13,543 bases of DNA from Bacteroidetes bacterium UBA1952 (GTDB taxonomy: Bacteria; Bacteroidota; Bacteroidia; Chitinophagales; Chitinophagaceae): the NCBI GenBank assembly GCA_002336725.1, contig DDEO01000108.1, positions 1 to 13,543 on the forward strand. The letters are read 5' to 3'. Under the pieces are notes generated by a model. It did not search any database. It was not told the origin of the DNA and saw nothing but the letters and a program-made list of their open reading frames with translations. This document shows positions 6,589-13,543 of the stretch, piece by piece; positions within the stretch are counted from its first letter, which is position 1; the number at the start of each line of letters is the position of its first letter. Both the position numbers and the translations under genes were made by a program.

Positions 6589-9500
6589 ATGTTCAAACGT
6601 TTACTGCTTTCCTCATTGCTGCTGGTTGCGATGCTAACAGGTGTGCAGGCACAGGTTACCATCATTGATCCGACGACCAACAACGGCGGCTTTGAGAGTG
6701 CGACCGCTGTGCCCTGGCAGATTGTGAATGGCACCCAGACCAATAAATGGATAATCGGCACGGGCGCTACGTCCGGTTTTTCCGGAACCAGGAGTGCTTA
6801 TATCAGCAATGGTACGGGCACTGCTCCCGCTCACACCTATACGTTCAGCTCCGGGTCGAGCGTCTTCCTGTATCAGGATGTAGCACTGCCGGCGGGTTAT
6901 CCCGTGCTGACACTCACCTTCAAAGCCATTCAGAAGGGAGAAAATAACTACGACCAGGCTCTCGTCTATATGTCCACCGGCACGCCGGGCGCGGCTCCGT
7001 CGGCAGGTACTTCTACCACCACCATTGCGGCGCTGCCGGCGCTTGCCTGTTATCAGCAGCTCTTTTTGGTGCCGGTGCAGACGACTGCCGGCTGGACGAC
7101 CTATACGGTTAGTATTCCGGCTTCGCTGGCCGGCAATGCAGCAACCGGCACGACGCGCCGGCTGCTGTTTCGCTGGGTGAACGATGGGAGCGGCGGCACC
7201 AACCCGCCCATCGGCCTGGATGACGTAACGCTGACCGCCGCTTGTGGCGGGCCAACCGTTACCGTTGCCAATCAGACCACTTCCGACGCAACGCTCTACT
7301 GGACCGCCATTCCGGGCGCGACGAGCTATCAGGTGCGCTATCGCCTTTCTACGGATCCGGTTACGGCTCCGTCGTGGGCCACGCCTACGACCGTAACGAC
7401 GACCAACCTGACCCTTTCGGGCCTGAACGCCGATGCGTATTATATTTATGAAGTGAACGCTGTGAACGGTAGCTGCACGACCCCTGACGGCGGTACTTTT
7501 TACCAGCCCTGTTCGATAAGCACACTGCCTTACTCGGAGGATTTTGAGAGCATCACGGCCAACAACACGCTGCCGACCTGCATGAAGGGCATTACGCTCG
7601 GCACGGATGTGCTTAGCTTTATTGCCAATCAGGCGACTTACAACCGCACCAACCATACGCCCGGCGGCAGCAAATTCGGGTCTTTCCGGTATGGCACCAA
7701 CAACCGCTACCTCTTTACGCCCGGCTTTGAACTGGATACGGCAACTACCTACAAAGTAACTTTCTGGTATGTAGCAGACGGCGCAAGCGGATTTGATACC
7801 CTGCGTGCGGTGCTGGCCAATTCGCCGAAAGAAGCTGATATTACAGTTTTGGGAACGGCTGTTACTAATGTTAATAACACCGTCTATCGGCAATATACCG
7901 CGCAGATAAAGCCTGCCAGAAGCGGCGTACAGTATTTTGGTATCTCTGTAAAGGGCAATGGTTCTCCCTGGTATCTGACGGTAGATGATATCAATATCAA
8001 TCCTTTGACACCCTGCACCGGAGCGCCGGCTATTGGCGCGATAACCGGCCCTTCCGGCATCTGCGCCAATCAGGGATTCACGCTTACGGCCAACGGCTAC
8101 AACACCAATCTTTCCGGAACTTCTCTTCAGTGGCAGTCGGCCAATAGCTGTAGCGGCCCCTGGATGGATATTGCCGGGCAGACCGGGCCTACCTACACCG
8201 TTGCGGGCGGCATCGCCACTTCGATGGCCTACAGGGTGGTATTGAACTGCGCTAATTCCGGAAATTCCGGAATTTCTCCCTGCTTTCCGGTAACCGTCAA
8301 TTCTTTCTATAACTGCTACTGCACCTCGGCTGCCGGCAATGCCGTAAATGAGGATATCGCGCAGGTGCAGATCGGTGGCTTCTTCACCAACCCGGCTGTT
8401 TCCCCCGCTCCGCCGCTCACCAACAACCCACTGGCGACGGGTACTTATAGCGATTATACCAACCTGCCGCCCATCCTGCTTTCACAGGGAGCAAATTACC
8501 CGCTGGATGTTACGCAGTTTTCGAGCAGCACACTGGGTGCTAATACGCTAAAGGCTTTTATTGATTATAATCATAACTCGCTGCTGAACGACGCAGGCGA
8601 GACGATTGCTACGATTGCTTCGCCTGCCAACAATCCGAATATCCCCTCTCATTCCGGAAACTTCACCGTTCCTGCAACGGCACAGGTAGGGATTACGCGG
8701 ATGCGCCTGGTGCTTGCCCGCACGACTGCTGCGGCCAGTGTAACGCCCTGCGCGGCCTATGGGAGCGGCGAAACGGAAGATTATCTGGTAGAAATCACCG
8801 GCACACCCGTGCCGCCCAGCCTGACGAGCAACGGCCCGGTATGCGGTGGCGACTCGGTAACCATCGTTGCCAATGCCAATATCCTGACCTCCAGCCCGCT
8901 CAATGCCGCGCAATACACGCTGACAGGCCCCGGTATTTCGCCCATCACCAATATTTCAGGCATTTTCCGGATACCGGTTCCGAGAGCCGTTTCGACGGTG
9001 CGCTATATCGTCTCCGTAAAGGCTTATGGGGTAAATTCCGACACTACGGGTATTAATGTAATCGTTTATCCGAATCCTGCGCTGACGCTGGGCACTGTTA
9101 CCAATCCGACGACCTGCGCCGGCACGGATGGCAGCATTCAGATCAACGGCCTCGGCAATACCATGACGTATGCGCTGCGCTATCGCCGGAACGGGGTGCT
9201 TGTGAACGTGCCTTCTATCACCTCTGACGCTGCCGGAAGTTATGTTTTGAGCGGCCTCAACGTGGCTACCTACGACAGCATCCGCATCGTGAGCACCAAC
9301 TGCCCGACGAATTTTGTGGGACCGGTTTCGCTGGTTGCTCCCGGCGCTCCGGCCACGCCCAACGCCACTGCCAACAGCCCCATTTGCCTGAGCGGCACGT
9401 TGACCCTTACGGTTCAGAACCCGGATGCCAGCGGCACTTACAACTGGTTTGGCCCGAATGGTTTCAGCGCGACCGGCGTTACTGCCACCCGCAACAACCT

Positions 9501-11352
9501 CGGCTATGCCGACACGGGCCGCTACTATGTAACCGTTACGATTGCCGGCTGTACTTCGCTGCCCCGCGCTATCCGGGCAACGCTGACACCGCCGTCTGCC
9601 GCGCCAACGGTTTTGGCACAGAACTTCTGCCAGGGAATACCGGCAACGCCACTGATGCCTACCGGCGGTACGCTGCTGTGGTACACCACCGCAACCGGCG
9701 GAACAGGCGTGCCTTCCATTACCCCCAACACCATTACTGCTGGAACCTTTACCTATTATGTTACGCAAAGCCCCACAGGCTGCCCCAACGTTCCGCGTAC
9801 ACCTGTTGTGGTAACCGTTGTGCCTCAGCCTTTGGCTCCGCGCCTGCCCTATGACACGGTTCTGTATTGTCAGTTTCAGGCACCCACGCGGCTGCTGGCT
9901 TATGGCATCAATACTAAATTCTACACGACCGCAACCGGCGGCATCGGTGTTGCCGTTCTGACTCCCAGCACGAGCGTCCCCGGCACTACCACCTATTACG
10001 CTACCCAAAGCATCGGCGGCTGCGAGAGCCGCAGGGTTCCCATCATCGTGATCGTAAGCCCGAAACCCGCGCCTCCGGTTGTCTCCAGCCCGGTGAATCT
10101 CTGCCAGTTTACAACGCCGCTCCCGCTGACTGCTACGGGGCAAGACCTGCTCTGGTATAACGTACCCACCGGCGGAACCGGGATGCCTACACCGCCTTCG
10201 CCGCCAACGGGCTACGAGGCCACGATGACTTATTATGTAGTGCAGACCCTGAACGGCTGCGAGAGCGACCGCGCCGCCATTCAGGTAAACGTAAACTATG
10301 CTCCCAACGCCACCTTCGTTCCGAGCAAAAACTATGTGTGCGTAGAAGATACCATCAGCTTTGTCTACTTTGGCAACGCCCGCCCGGATGCAAAGTATTA
10401 CTGGACTATCCCTTCGCCCAGCGGCCACCCCGTGAGCGGCATGGGGACACAAGGTCCGTTTGTGGCCCGCTTCGATTCGGTAGGCACGTATCAGGTGCGG
10501 CTCGTGGTGGATAACAAAGGCTGTATCTCTCCGCCGGTCTATCAAAACTTTGAGGTGCGTCCCCGCCCGGATGTGCGCATCACCGGCAAGCGTGAGATCT
10601 GTCTCGACGAGATTACCGAGCTGACACTCGATTCTATCTCCGACAGCATCAGCAGCTACAACTGGGTATTCGGCGACGGCATCGTGGTTTATGGCACACA
10701 GAATACCGGCCCCTATGGCGTGAAATGGACGACACCGGGCCTGAAAGAAGTCATCGTTCGGACAGTGTCGCGCCAGTGTGGTTCCTTCGACCGCAAAGAG
10801 CCTATTATCGTTCGCCCGGCCCCGGCAGCCAATATTCGCAACAAGCCGACTGCAGCGGTTTGCTCCGGCGACAGCATTCGTCTGCAGGCTACCGACCTCG
10901 GCCCCGGATATTCTTATCAATGGTCGCCTGCCGGGTTGTTCCGCAGCGATGAGCGCGGCGGCACAAGCGTATGGGCAATCGCGCCGACGGGCACTAATAC
11001 GACCTATATCGAACTGAAGGCTACTGATACCTTTGGCTGCAAGGGCGTAGATTACCTCTATCTGGCAACGCAGCCCTGCTGCACCGTGTTGTTCCCCAAT
11101 GCCTTTACGCCCAACAGCGACGGCAAAAATGATGTCTTCGGTATGATTACTAACGGCACGCCGACTATCTCTGCTTTCCGGATTTTTAACCGCGTCGGCA
11201 ATATGGTCTTTGAAACCTCCAACCCGCTGCGCGGCTGGGATGGCACCTTTATGAGTCAGCCACAGCCGACCGATGTGTATTACTATCACGTTCGGTATCG
11301 CTGTGATGGCAAGGAGTTTGAGCAGAAAGGCGAGGTAACTCTGATTCGATAG
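6589..11352 (+). CDS. Large multidomain surface protein with T9SS type B (CHU_C) sorting domain
   Basis: This is a 1587-aa exported, adhesin-like protein. A signal peptide (1-21, ending VQA before Q22) is followed by modules I place by eye. These are a jelly-roll-like domain (about 22-216), a fibronectin type III domain (218-300), a second jelly-roll-like domain (308-474), an Ig-like domain (474-570), and a GEVED domain (574-738, with FIDYNHN and GSGETEDYLVEI). Then follow an Ig-like domain (738-832), a SprB-like repeat (about 832-915), another Ig-like domain (920-1000), three Ig_7-like repeats starting at 1005, 1083 and 1161, three PKD/Ig-like domains (about 1238-1495), and the gliding-associated C-terminal domain (1497-1587; FPNAFTPNSDGKNDVF, ending GEVTLIR). 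Type B domains direct proteins through T9SS, as for SprB and related surface proteins. Cysteines recur about once per module boundary. No catalytic domain is visible; adhesion or matrix binding is an inference. It is flanked by a promoter candidate and a strong terminator. Confidence 0.88.
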   Translation: MFKRLLLSSLLLVAMLTGVQAQVTIIDPTTNNGGFESATAVPWQIVNGTQTNKWIIGTGATSGFSGTRSAYISNGTGTAPAHTYTFSSGSSVFLYQDVALPAGYPVLTLTFKAIQKGENNYDQALVYMSTGTPGAAPSAGTSTTTIAALPALACYQQLFLVPVQTTAGWTTYTVSIPASLAGNAATGTTRRLLFRWVNDGSGGTNPPIGLDDVTLTAACGGPTVTVANQTTSDATLYWTAIPGATSYQVRYRLSTDPVTAPSWATPTTVTTTNLTLSGLNADAYYIYEVNAVNGSCTTPDGGTFYQPCSISTLPYSEDFESITANNTLPTCMKGITLGTDVLSFIANQATYNRTNHTPGGSKFGSFRYGTNNRYLFTPGFELDTATTYKVTFWYVADGASGFDTLRAVLANSPKEADITVLGTAVTNVNNTVYRQYTAQIKPARSGVQYFGISVKGNGSPWYLTVDDININPLTPCTGAPAIGAITGPSGICANQGFTLTANGYNTNLSGTSLQWQSANSCSGPWMDIAGQTGPTYTVAGGIATSMAYRVVLNCANSGNSGISPCFPVTVNSFYNCYCTSAAGNAVNEDIAQVQIGGFFTNPAVSPAPPLTNNPLATGTYSDYTNLPPILLSQGANYPLDVTQFSSSTLGANTLKAFIDYNHNSLLNDAGETIATIASPANNPNIPSHSGNFTVPATAQVGITRMRLVLARTTAAASVTPCAAYGSGETEDYLVEITGTPVPPSLTSNGPVCGGDSVTIVANANILTSSPLNAAQYTLTGPGISPITNISGIFRIPVPRAVSTVRYIVSVKAYGVNSDTTGINVIVYPNPALTLGTVTNPTTCAGTDGSIQINGLGNTMTYALRYRRNGVLVNVPSITSDAAGSYVLSGLNVATYDSIRIVSTNCPTNFVGPVSLVAPGAPATPNATANSPICLSGTLTLTVQNPDASGTYNWFGPNGFSATGVTATRNNLGYADTGRYYVTVTIAGCTSLPRAIRATLTPPSAAPTVLAQNFCQGIPATPLMPTGGTLLWYTTATGGTGVPSITPNTITAGTFTYYVTQSPTGCPNVPRTPVVVTVVPQPLAPRLPYDTVLYCQFQAPTRLLAYGINTKFYTTATGGIGVAVLTPSTSVPGTTTYYATQSIGGCESRRVPIIVIVSPKPAPPVVSSPVNLCQFTTPLPLTATGQDLLWYNVPTGGTGMPTPPSPPTGYEATMTYYVVQTLNGCESDRAAIQVNVNYAPNATFVPSKNYVCVEDTISFVYFGNARPDAKYYWTIPSPSGHPVSGMGTQGPFVARFDSVGTYQVRLVVDNKGCISPPVYQNFEVRPRPDVRITGKREICLDEITELTLDSISDSISSYNWVFGDGIVVYGTQNTGPYGVKWTTPGLKEVIVRTVSRQCGSFDRKEPIIVRPAPAANIRNKPTAAVCSGDSIRLQATDLGPGYSYQWSPAGLFRSDERGGTSVWAIAPTGTNTTYIELKATDTFGCKGVDYLYLATQPCCTVLFPNAFTPNSDGKNDVFGMITNGTPTISAFRIFNRVGNMVFETSNPLRGWDGTFMSQPQPTDVYYYHVRYRCDGKEFEQKGEVTLIR
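8256..8272. repeat. Paired TTCCGGAA octamers inside the large surface-protein gene
   Basis: Exact octamers at 8256-8263 and 8265-8272 have centres 9 bp apart and encode NSGNSGIS. The 9-bp spacing keeps the reading frame. The use of TCC-GGA for Ser-Gly contrasts with the GGC codon that dominates for glycine elsewhere in the gene. Confidence 0.7.
9601..10299 (+). repeat. Three tandem Ig_7-like protein repeats, 78/78/77 residues
   Basis: Within the large surface protein, three consecutive units start at residues 1005, 1083 and 1161. Each has the order AP.V, then (F/Y/L)CQ, a hydrophobic strand, (W/F)Y..(A/P)TGG.G, a linker, then TYY(V/A).Q...GC. The period is 78, 78 and 77 residues. The copies are clearly diverged at DNA level, so the triplication is not recent. 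One cysteine pair per unit could form a disulphide. Confidence 0.75.
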
Positions 11353-11362
11353 ACCGTCTTTT

Positions 11363-11370
11363 TTCCGGAA
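11363..11370. repeat. Single intergenic TTCCGGAA octamer
   Basis: An exact copy lies 10 bp after the stop of the large surface-protein gene and 12 bp before its terminator stem. It is followed by AATTTTATCC, a decayed form of the paired module. Confidence 0.7.
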
Positions 11371-11382
11371 ATTTTATCCCCG

Positions 11383-11417
11383 AAAAGCAGTGCGATACAT
11401 CCGCACTGCTTTTTTTT
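11383..11417 (+). terminator. Rho-independent terminator after the large surface-protein gene
   Basis: GCAGTGCG (11387-11394) pairs perfectly with CGCACTGC (11402-11409) across a 7-nt loop. Flanking A and T bases extend the stem, and eight T follow (11410-11417). The stem contains the ATG-less upstream extension of the next reading frame, which supports placing the transglycosylase start downstream at 11456. Confidence 0.92.
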
Positions 11418-11455
11418 ATGAGGCATCTGGTGTTCTTTTTGTATCTTCAATAATA

Positions 11456-12385
11456 ATGATCAAGATAAATCGTACTGCGCTGTTTTCTTCCCTTGCGGGC
11501 GTGGCCGGCGGCCTGCTTGCGGCTTCGCTGCTGGGTTTTTCTCCCGACAAGGGCGACGGACTGGCCACCGTGTTTTCTGATGGCCGCCTTCAGTATAAAT
11601 GGTATGCGCCGCAGATTCCGCCCCAGATGACCTTTGCGGGCGAAAAAGTGCCGTTGGAGCGGCGCGACGTGCGCGAAGCCCTCGACCGCGAGCTGATAGC
11701 CAACTACTACGGACATACCGGCACGCTGTATGCGCTCAAGCTGGCCGGGCGCTGGTTTCCGGTAATTGAACCAAAGCTGAAGGCTGCCGGCATCCCCGAC
11801 GATTTTAAATACCTCTGCATTGCCGAAAGCCACCTGCAGAATCAGACTTCCCGCGCCGGGGCGGTGGGCTTCTGGCAGTTTATGCCCGGCACCGCGCCGC
11901 AGTTTGGCCTGGAAGTGGGCGACGATGTAGATGAACGCTACGATGTAGCCAAATCCACCAACGCGGCCTGCCGGTATTTTCAACAGGCTTATGCTCGCTT
12001 TGGCAACTGGACAGCCGCTGCTGCTTCCTACAACTGCGGCATGGGCGGATATAGCAACTTCGCCGCTGCACAGGCGCAGAACAATTTCTACAACATCCTG
12101 TTCCTCGAAGAAACCAACCGGTATATCTTTCGCATCCTTGCGCTCAAACACATCATTAGCAACGCACGCGGACTGGGCTTCATCGTGGAAGGTGCCGATC
12201 AATACCGGCCCGTTCCGGTGCGGAAGGTAACGGTAAACAGCAACATCCCCGACCTGGCCCGCTGGGCATTGGATAACCAGACGACCTACAAGGCCATCAA
12301 GCAGCAGAATCCGTGGTTGCGGTCTAAGTCGCTGCGGGTGGCGCCGGGCCGGTTTTATGAAATAGAAATCCCGACCGACCTGTAA
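11456..12385 (+). CDS. Lytic transglycosylase with SLT (GH23-type) domain
   Basis: This 309-aa protein starts with a short basic N-terminus and a hydrophobic segment (about 8-27), acting as a signal peptide or inner-membrane anchor, so the enzyme works in the periplasm. The SLT domain spans about 100-235. YLCIAESHLQNQ carries the catalytic glutamate E124, followed by GAVGFWQFMPGTA, the DERYDVAKSTNAACRYF stretch and AAASYNCGMGGYSNF, all conserved in MltD-type family 1 transglycosylases. These cleave the MurNAc-GlcNAc bond of peptidoglycan to form 1,6-anhydro ends. The C-terminal ~70 residues (VNSNIPDLARWALDNQTTYKAIKQQNPWL) resemble a degenerate LysM-like region; no clear LysM tandem is present. 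The frame is open from 11390, but that part overlaps the preceding terminator, so ATG 11456 (MIKINRTALF) is preferred. It is followed after 38 bp by the CDF gene, possibly in one transcript. Confidence 0.88.
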   Translation: MIKINRTALFSSLAGVAGGLLAASLLGFSPDKGDGLATVFSDGRLQYKWYAPQIPPQMTFAGEKVPLERRDVREALDRELIANYYGHTGTLYALKLAGRWFPVIEPKLKAAGIPDDFKYLCIAESHLQNQTSRAGAVGFWQFMPGTAPQFGLEVGDDVDERYDVAKSTNAACRYFQQAYARFGNWTAAAASYNCGMGGYSNFAAAQAQNNFYNILFLEETNRYIFRILALKHIISNARGLGFIVEGADQYRPVPVRKVTVNSNIPDLARWALDNQTTYKAIKQQNPWLRSKSLRVAPGRFYEIEIPTDL

Positions 12386-12423
12386 ATTTTTCTTCTCCGG
12401 CAGTTCCGAACCCCCTTTCTCAC

Positions 12424-13434
12424 GTGTCTATTTCCGGAAAAGCCGTGCCTGCGCGGAAGGTGCAGCTTCTCATCGCCGTCCTTTCTACCGTCTTGTTTGT
12501 CGGGAAGATGGGGGCCTGGCTGCTCACCCATTCCGTAACCATCCTGACGGATGCGCTGGAAAGCATCGTAAATGTGGTGGCCGGTTTTATTGGCCTTTAC
12601 AGCCTGCGCATCGCCGCCAAGCCGCGTGATGTGGATCATCCCTACGGCCACGCCAAGGCAGAACTGATATCGGCGGGCATCGAGGGTATCCTTATAAGCG
12701 TGGCGGGCGTACTCGTGCTTTACAACGCCGTCATGCAGTTTTTGCACCCCCGGCCCATCCACGCGCTCGATGTTGGGATGATCATTGTGGCCGCCGCCGG
12801 GATTATCAATTATATAGTAGGTTTATATGCACAGCAGCAGGGCCGGAAGCAGTCTTCGCTGGTGTTGGAAAGCGCCGGGGTTCACCTCAAATCAGATGCC
12901 TATAGCTCGGCGGGCGCGGTGCTGGGTCTTATTCTGATTTATTTCACCGGCTGGCTGTGGCTGGATGGCGTGGTGGCGGCCCTCTTTGGCATCATCATTC
13001 TCTGGGCAGGCTATCGGGTCATCCGGGCTTCCTTTGCCGGCATTATGGACGAGGCCGACCTGCCGCTGGTGCGGCGCATTCTGGAGAAGATTCAGGAGGC
13101 GCGCCGCCCCCGCTGGATAGACCTGCACAATCTGCGCGTGGTGCAGTATGGCGAGAAGGTTCACCTGGACGCGCACATGACGCTGCCCTGGTACGACACG
13201 GTGCAGCAGGCCGATGCGGAAATTCATGCGCTGGAACACGTTGTAAGAAAAGATTTTGGCGACACGGCCGAACTGTTTGTCCATATTGATGCCTGCCGGC
13301 CCTTTCAGTGTAAACTGTGTACCGTTCCCGAATGCCCGGTGCGGCAGGAGGTTTTTAAAGAGAGGATTCCCTGGACGCTGGAGACGGTATGGGAAGACTC
13401 CAAACACGGCAAAACCACGTCCGAACAGGCCTGA
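12424..13434 (+). CDS. Cation diffusion facilitator (CDF) family metal exporter
   Basis: This 336-aa inner-membrane antiporter is expected to move divalent metal (Zn, Mn, Fe or similar) out of the cytoplasm in exchange for protons. About six membrane helices lie at 13-34, 40-60, 81-104, 116-136, 158-178 and 181-200. The conserved loop HPYGHAKAE is at 72-80, and helix V carries H154xxxD158, half of the transport site. Helix II reads TDALESIVN: D43 is present, but the second acidic residue usual four positions later is S47, with E46 next to it. The cytoplasmic domain (about 205-290) is followed by a four-cysteine cluster C291-x4-C296-x2-C299-x4-C304, which could bind metal. The start is GTG at 12424 because no ATG precedes helix I. 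A TTCCGGAA octamer lies at codons 3-6. It is 38 bp after the transglycosylase and perhaps co-transcribed with it. Confidence 0.88.
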   Translation: MSISGKAVPARKVQLLIAVLSTVLFVGKMGAWLLTHSVTILTDALESIVNVVAGFIGLYSLRIAAKPRDVDHPYGHAKAELISAGIEGILISVAGVLVLYNAVMQFLHPRPIHALDVGMIIVAAAGIINYIVGLYAQQQGRKQSSLVLESAGVHLKSDAYSSAGAVLGLILIYFTGWLWLDGVVAALFGIIILWAGYRVIRASFAGIMDEADLPLVRRILEKIQEARRPRWIDLHNLRVVQYGEKVHLDAHMTLPWYDTVQQADAEIHALEHVVRKDFGDTAELFVHIDACRPFQCKLCTVPECPVRQEVFKERIPWTLETVWEDSKHGKTTSEQA

Positions 13435-13435
13435 T

Positions 13436-13453
13436 TTCCGGAAATTTCCGGAA
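13436..13453. repeat. Paired TTCCGGAA palindromes after the CDF gene
   Basis: Exact octamers at 13436-13443 and 13446-13453 have centres 10 bp apart and begin 2 bp after the CDF stop. The core CCGGAAATTTCCGG equals that in the terminator at 1841-1870, but here there is no T run directly after it. It could weakly terminate, or serve as a protein-binding site upstream of the promoter at 13492. Confidence 0.8.
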
Positions 13454-13467
13454 AACAAGTTGCGGAC

Positions 13468-13522
13468 AAAAAAAATTTTTTTGAAAAAAAATTTGGTGGT
13501 TTGAAATCCGGTTGTACATTTG
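13468..13522 (+). promoter_or_regulatory. Strong consensus promoter with upstream A/T tracts, firing out of the window
   Basis: TTTG (13492-13495) and TACATTTG (13515-13522) are separated by exactly 19 bp, an ideal Bacteroidota -33/-7 pair. Immediately upstream are eight A, seven T, G and eight A (13468-13491), an A-tract arrangement that could act like an UP element or bend the DNA. Transcription would start near 13527-13530, and no start codon follows before the edge. The architecture suggests a highly expressed unit downstream, for example a stable RNA operon; that identity is inference only. Confidence 0.65.
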
Positions 13523-13543
13523 CACTCCCAACGACAAACAACG

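Noticed and set aside
9601..10299. Recent tandem DNA duplication or a CRISPR-like array
   Set aside because: The regularity is at protein level (78-residue Ig_7-like units). The DNA of the units is well diverged and there are no identical short repeats with unique spacers.
8956..11289. A 777-residue open frame on the minus strand opposite the large surface protein
   Set aside because: It is an antisense shadow of a GC-rich gene whose + strand frame has a signal peptide, recognisable domains and a sorting domain. The minus translation shows no recognisable motif.
11390..11455. An upstream ATG-type extension of the transglycosylase (22 extra residues)
   Set aside because: The extension lies inside the terminator of the preceding gene and would break up the clean N-terminal signal or anchor starting at 11456.

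Overview
The window looks like an ordinary chromosomal segment of a fairly GC-rich Bacteroidota bacterium, probably of the Chitinophagales/Saprospirales/Sphingobacteriales type. The reasons are a GldA-type gliding ABC ATPase, two secreted proteins with type IX secretion (T9SS) C-terminal sorting domains (one type A, one type B), GEVED, SprB-like and Ig_7-like modules, no Shine-Dalgarno sequences before the genes, and promoter candidates of the Bacteroidota form TTTG-N(19-22)-TAnnTTTG. I see no phage, transposase, CRISPR, toxin-antitoxin or defence genes.

Layout. Positions 1-323 hold the 3' end of an unrecognised gene, followed by a strong terminator (363-399). gldA (559-1482, +) follows. A 414-bp convergent gap (1483-1896) holds a nested inverted-repeat, MITE/REP-like element and a perfect 30-bp palindrome that probably terminates both gldA and phoH. 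A PhoH-family ATPase (1897-2979, -) is divergent from a short-chain dehydrogenase (3191-4006, +), which ends in a clear GAAA-loop terminator. Next come two large secreted-protein genes: a 764-aa FG-GAP/VCBS repeat protein with a type A sorting domain (4158-6452) and a 1587-aa multidomain adhesin-like protein with a type B sorting domain (6589-11352). After another strong terminator come a membrane-anchored or exported lytic transglycosylase (11456-12385) and, 38 bp later, a cation diffusion facilitator with a C-terminal four-cysteine cluster (12424-13434). The right edge carries an A-tract-flanked consensus promoter firing rightward out of the window.

How the genes relate. GldA belongs to an ABC complex required for gliding in relatives, and the two large proteins are typical T9SS cargo, so much of the window concerns the cell surface. 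Nothing shows that they form one operon; terminators or gaps of over 100 bp separate most genes. Only the transglycosylase/CDF pair looks co-transcribed.

The most unusual signal is not a gene. The octamer palindrome TTCCGGAA occurs about 20 times by eye in 13.5 kb, where about 0.2 would be expected at equal base frequencies. It lies in coding sequence in all three reading frames and is dense in gaps, often as pairs whose centres are 9, 10, 11 or 20 bp apart. It resembles a highly iterated palindrome (as HIP1 is in cyanobacteria) and is the best candidate here for something undescribed.
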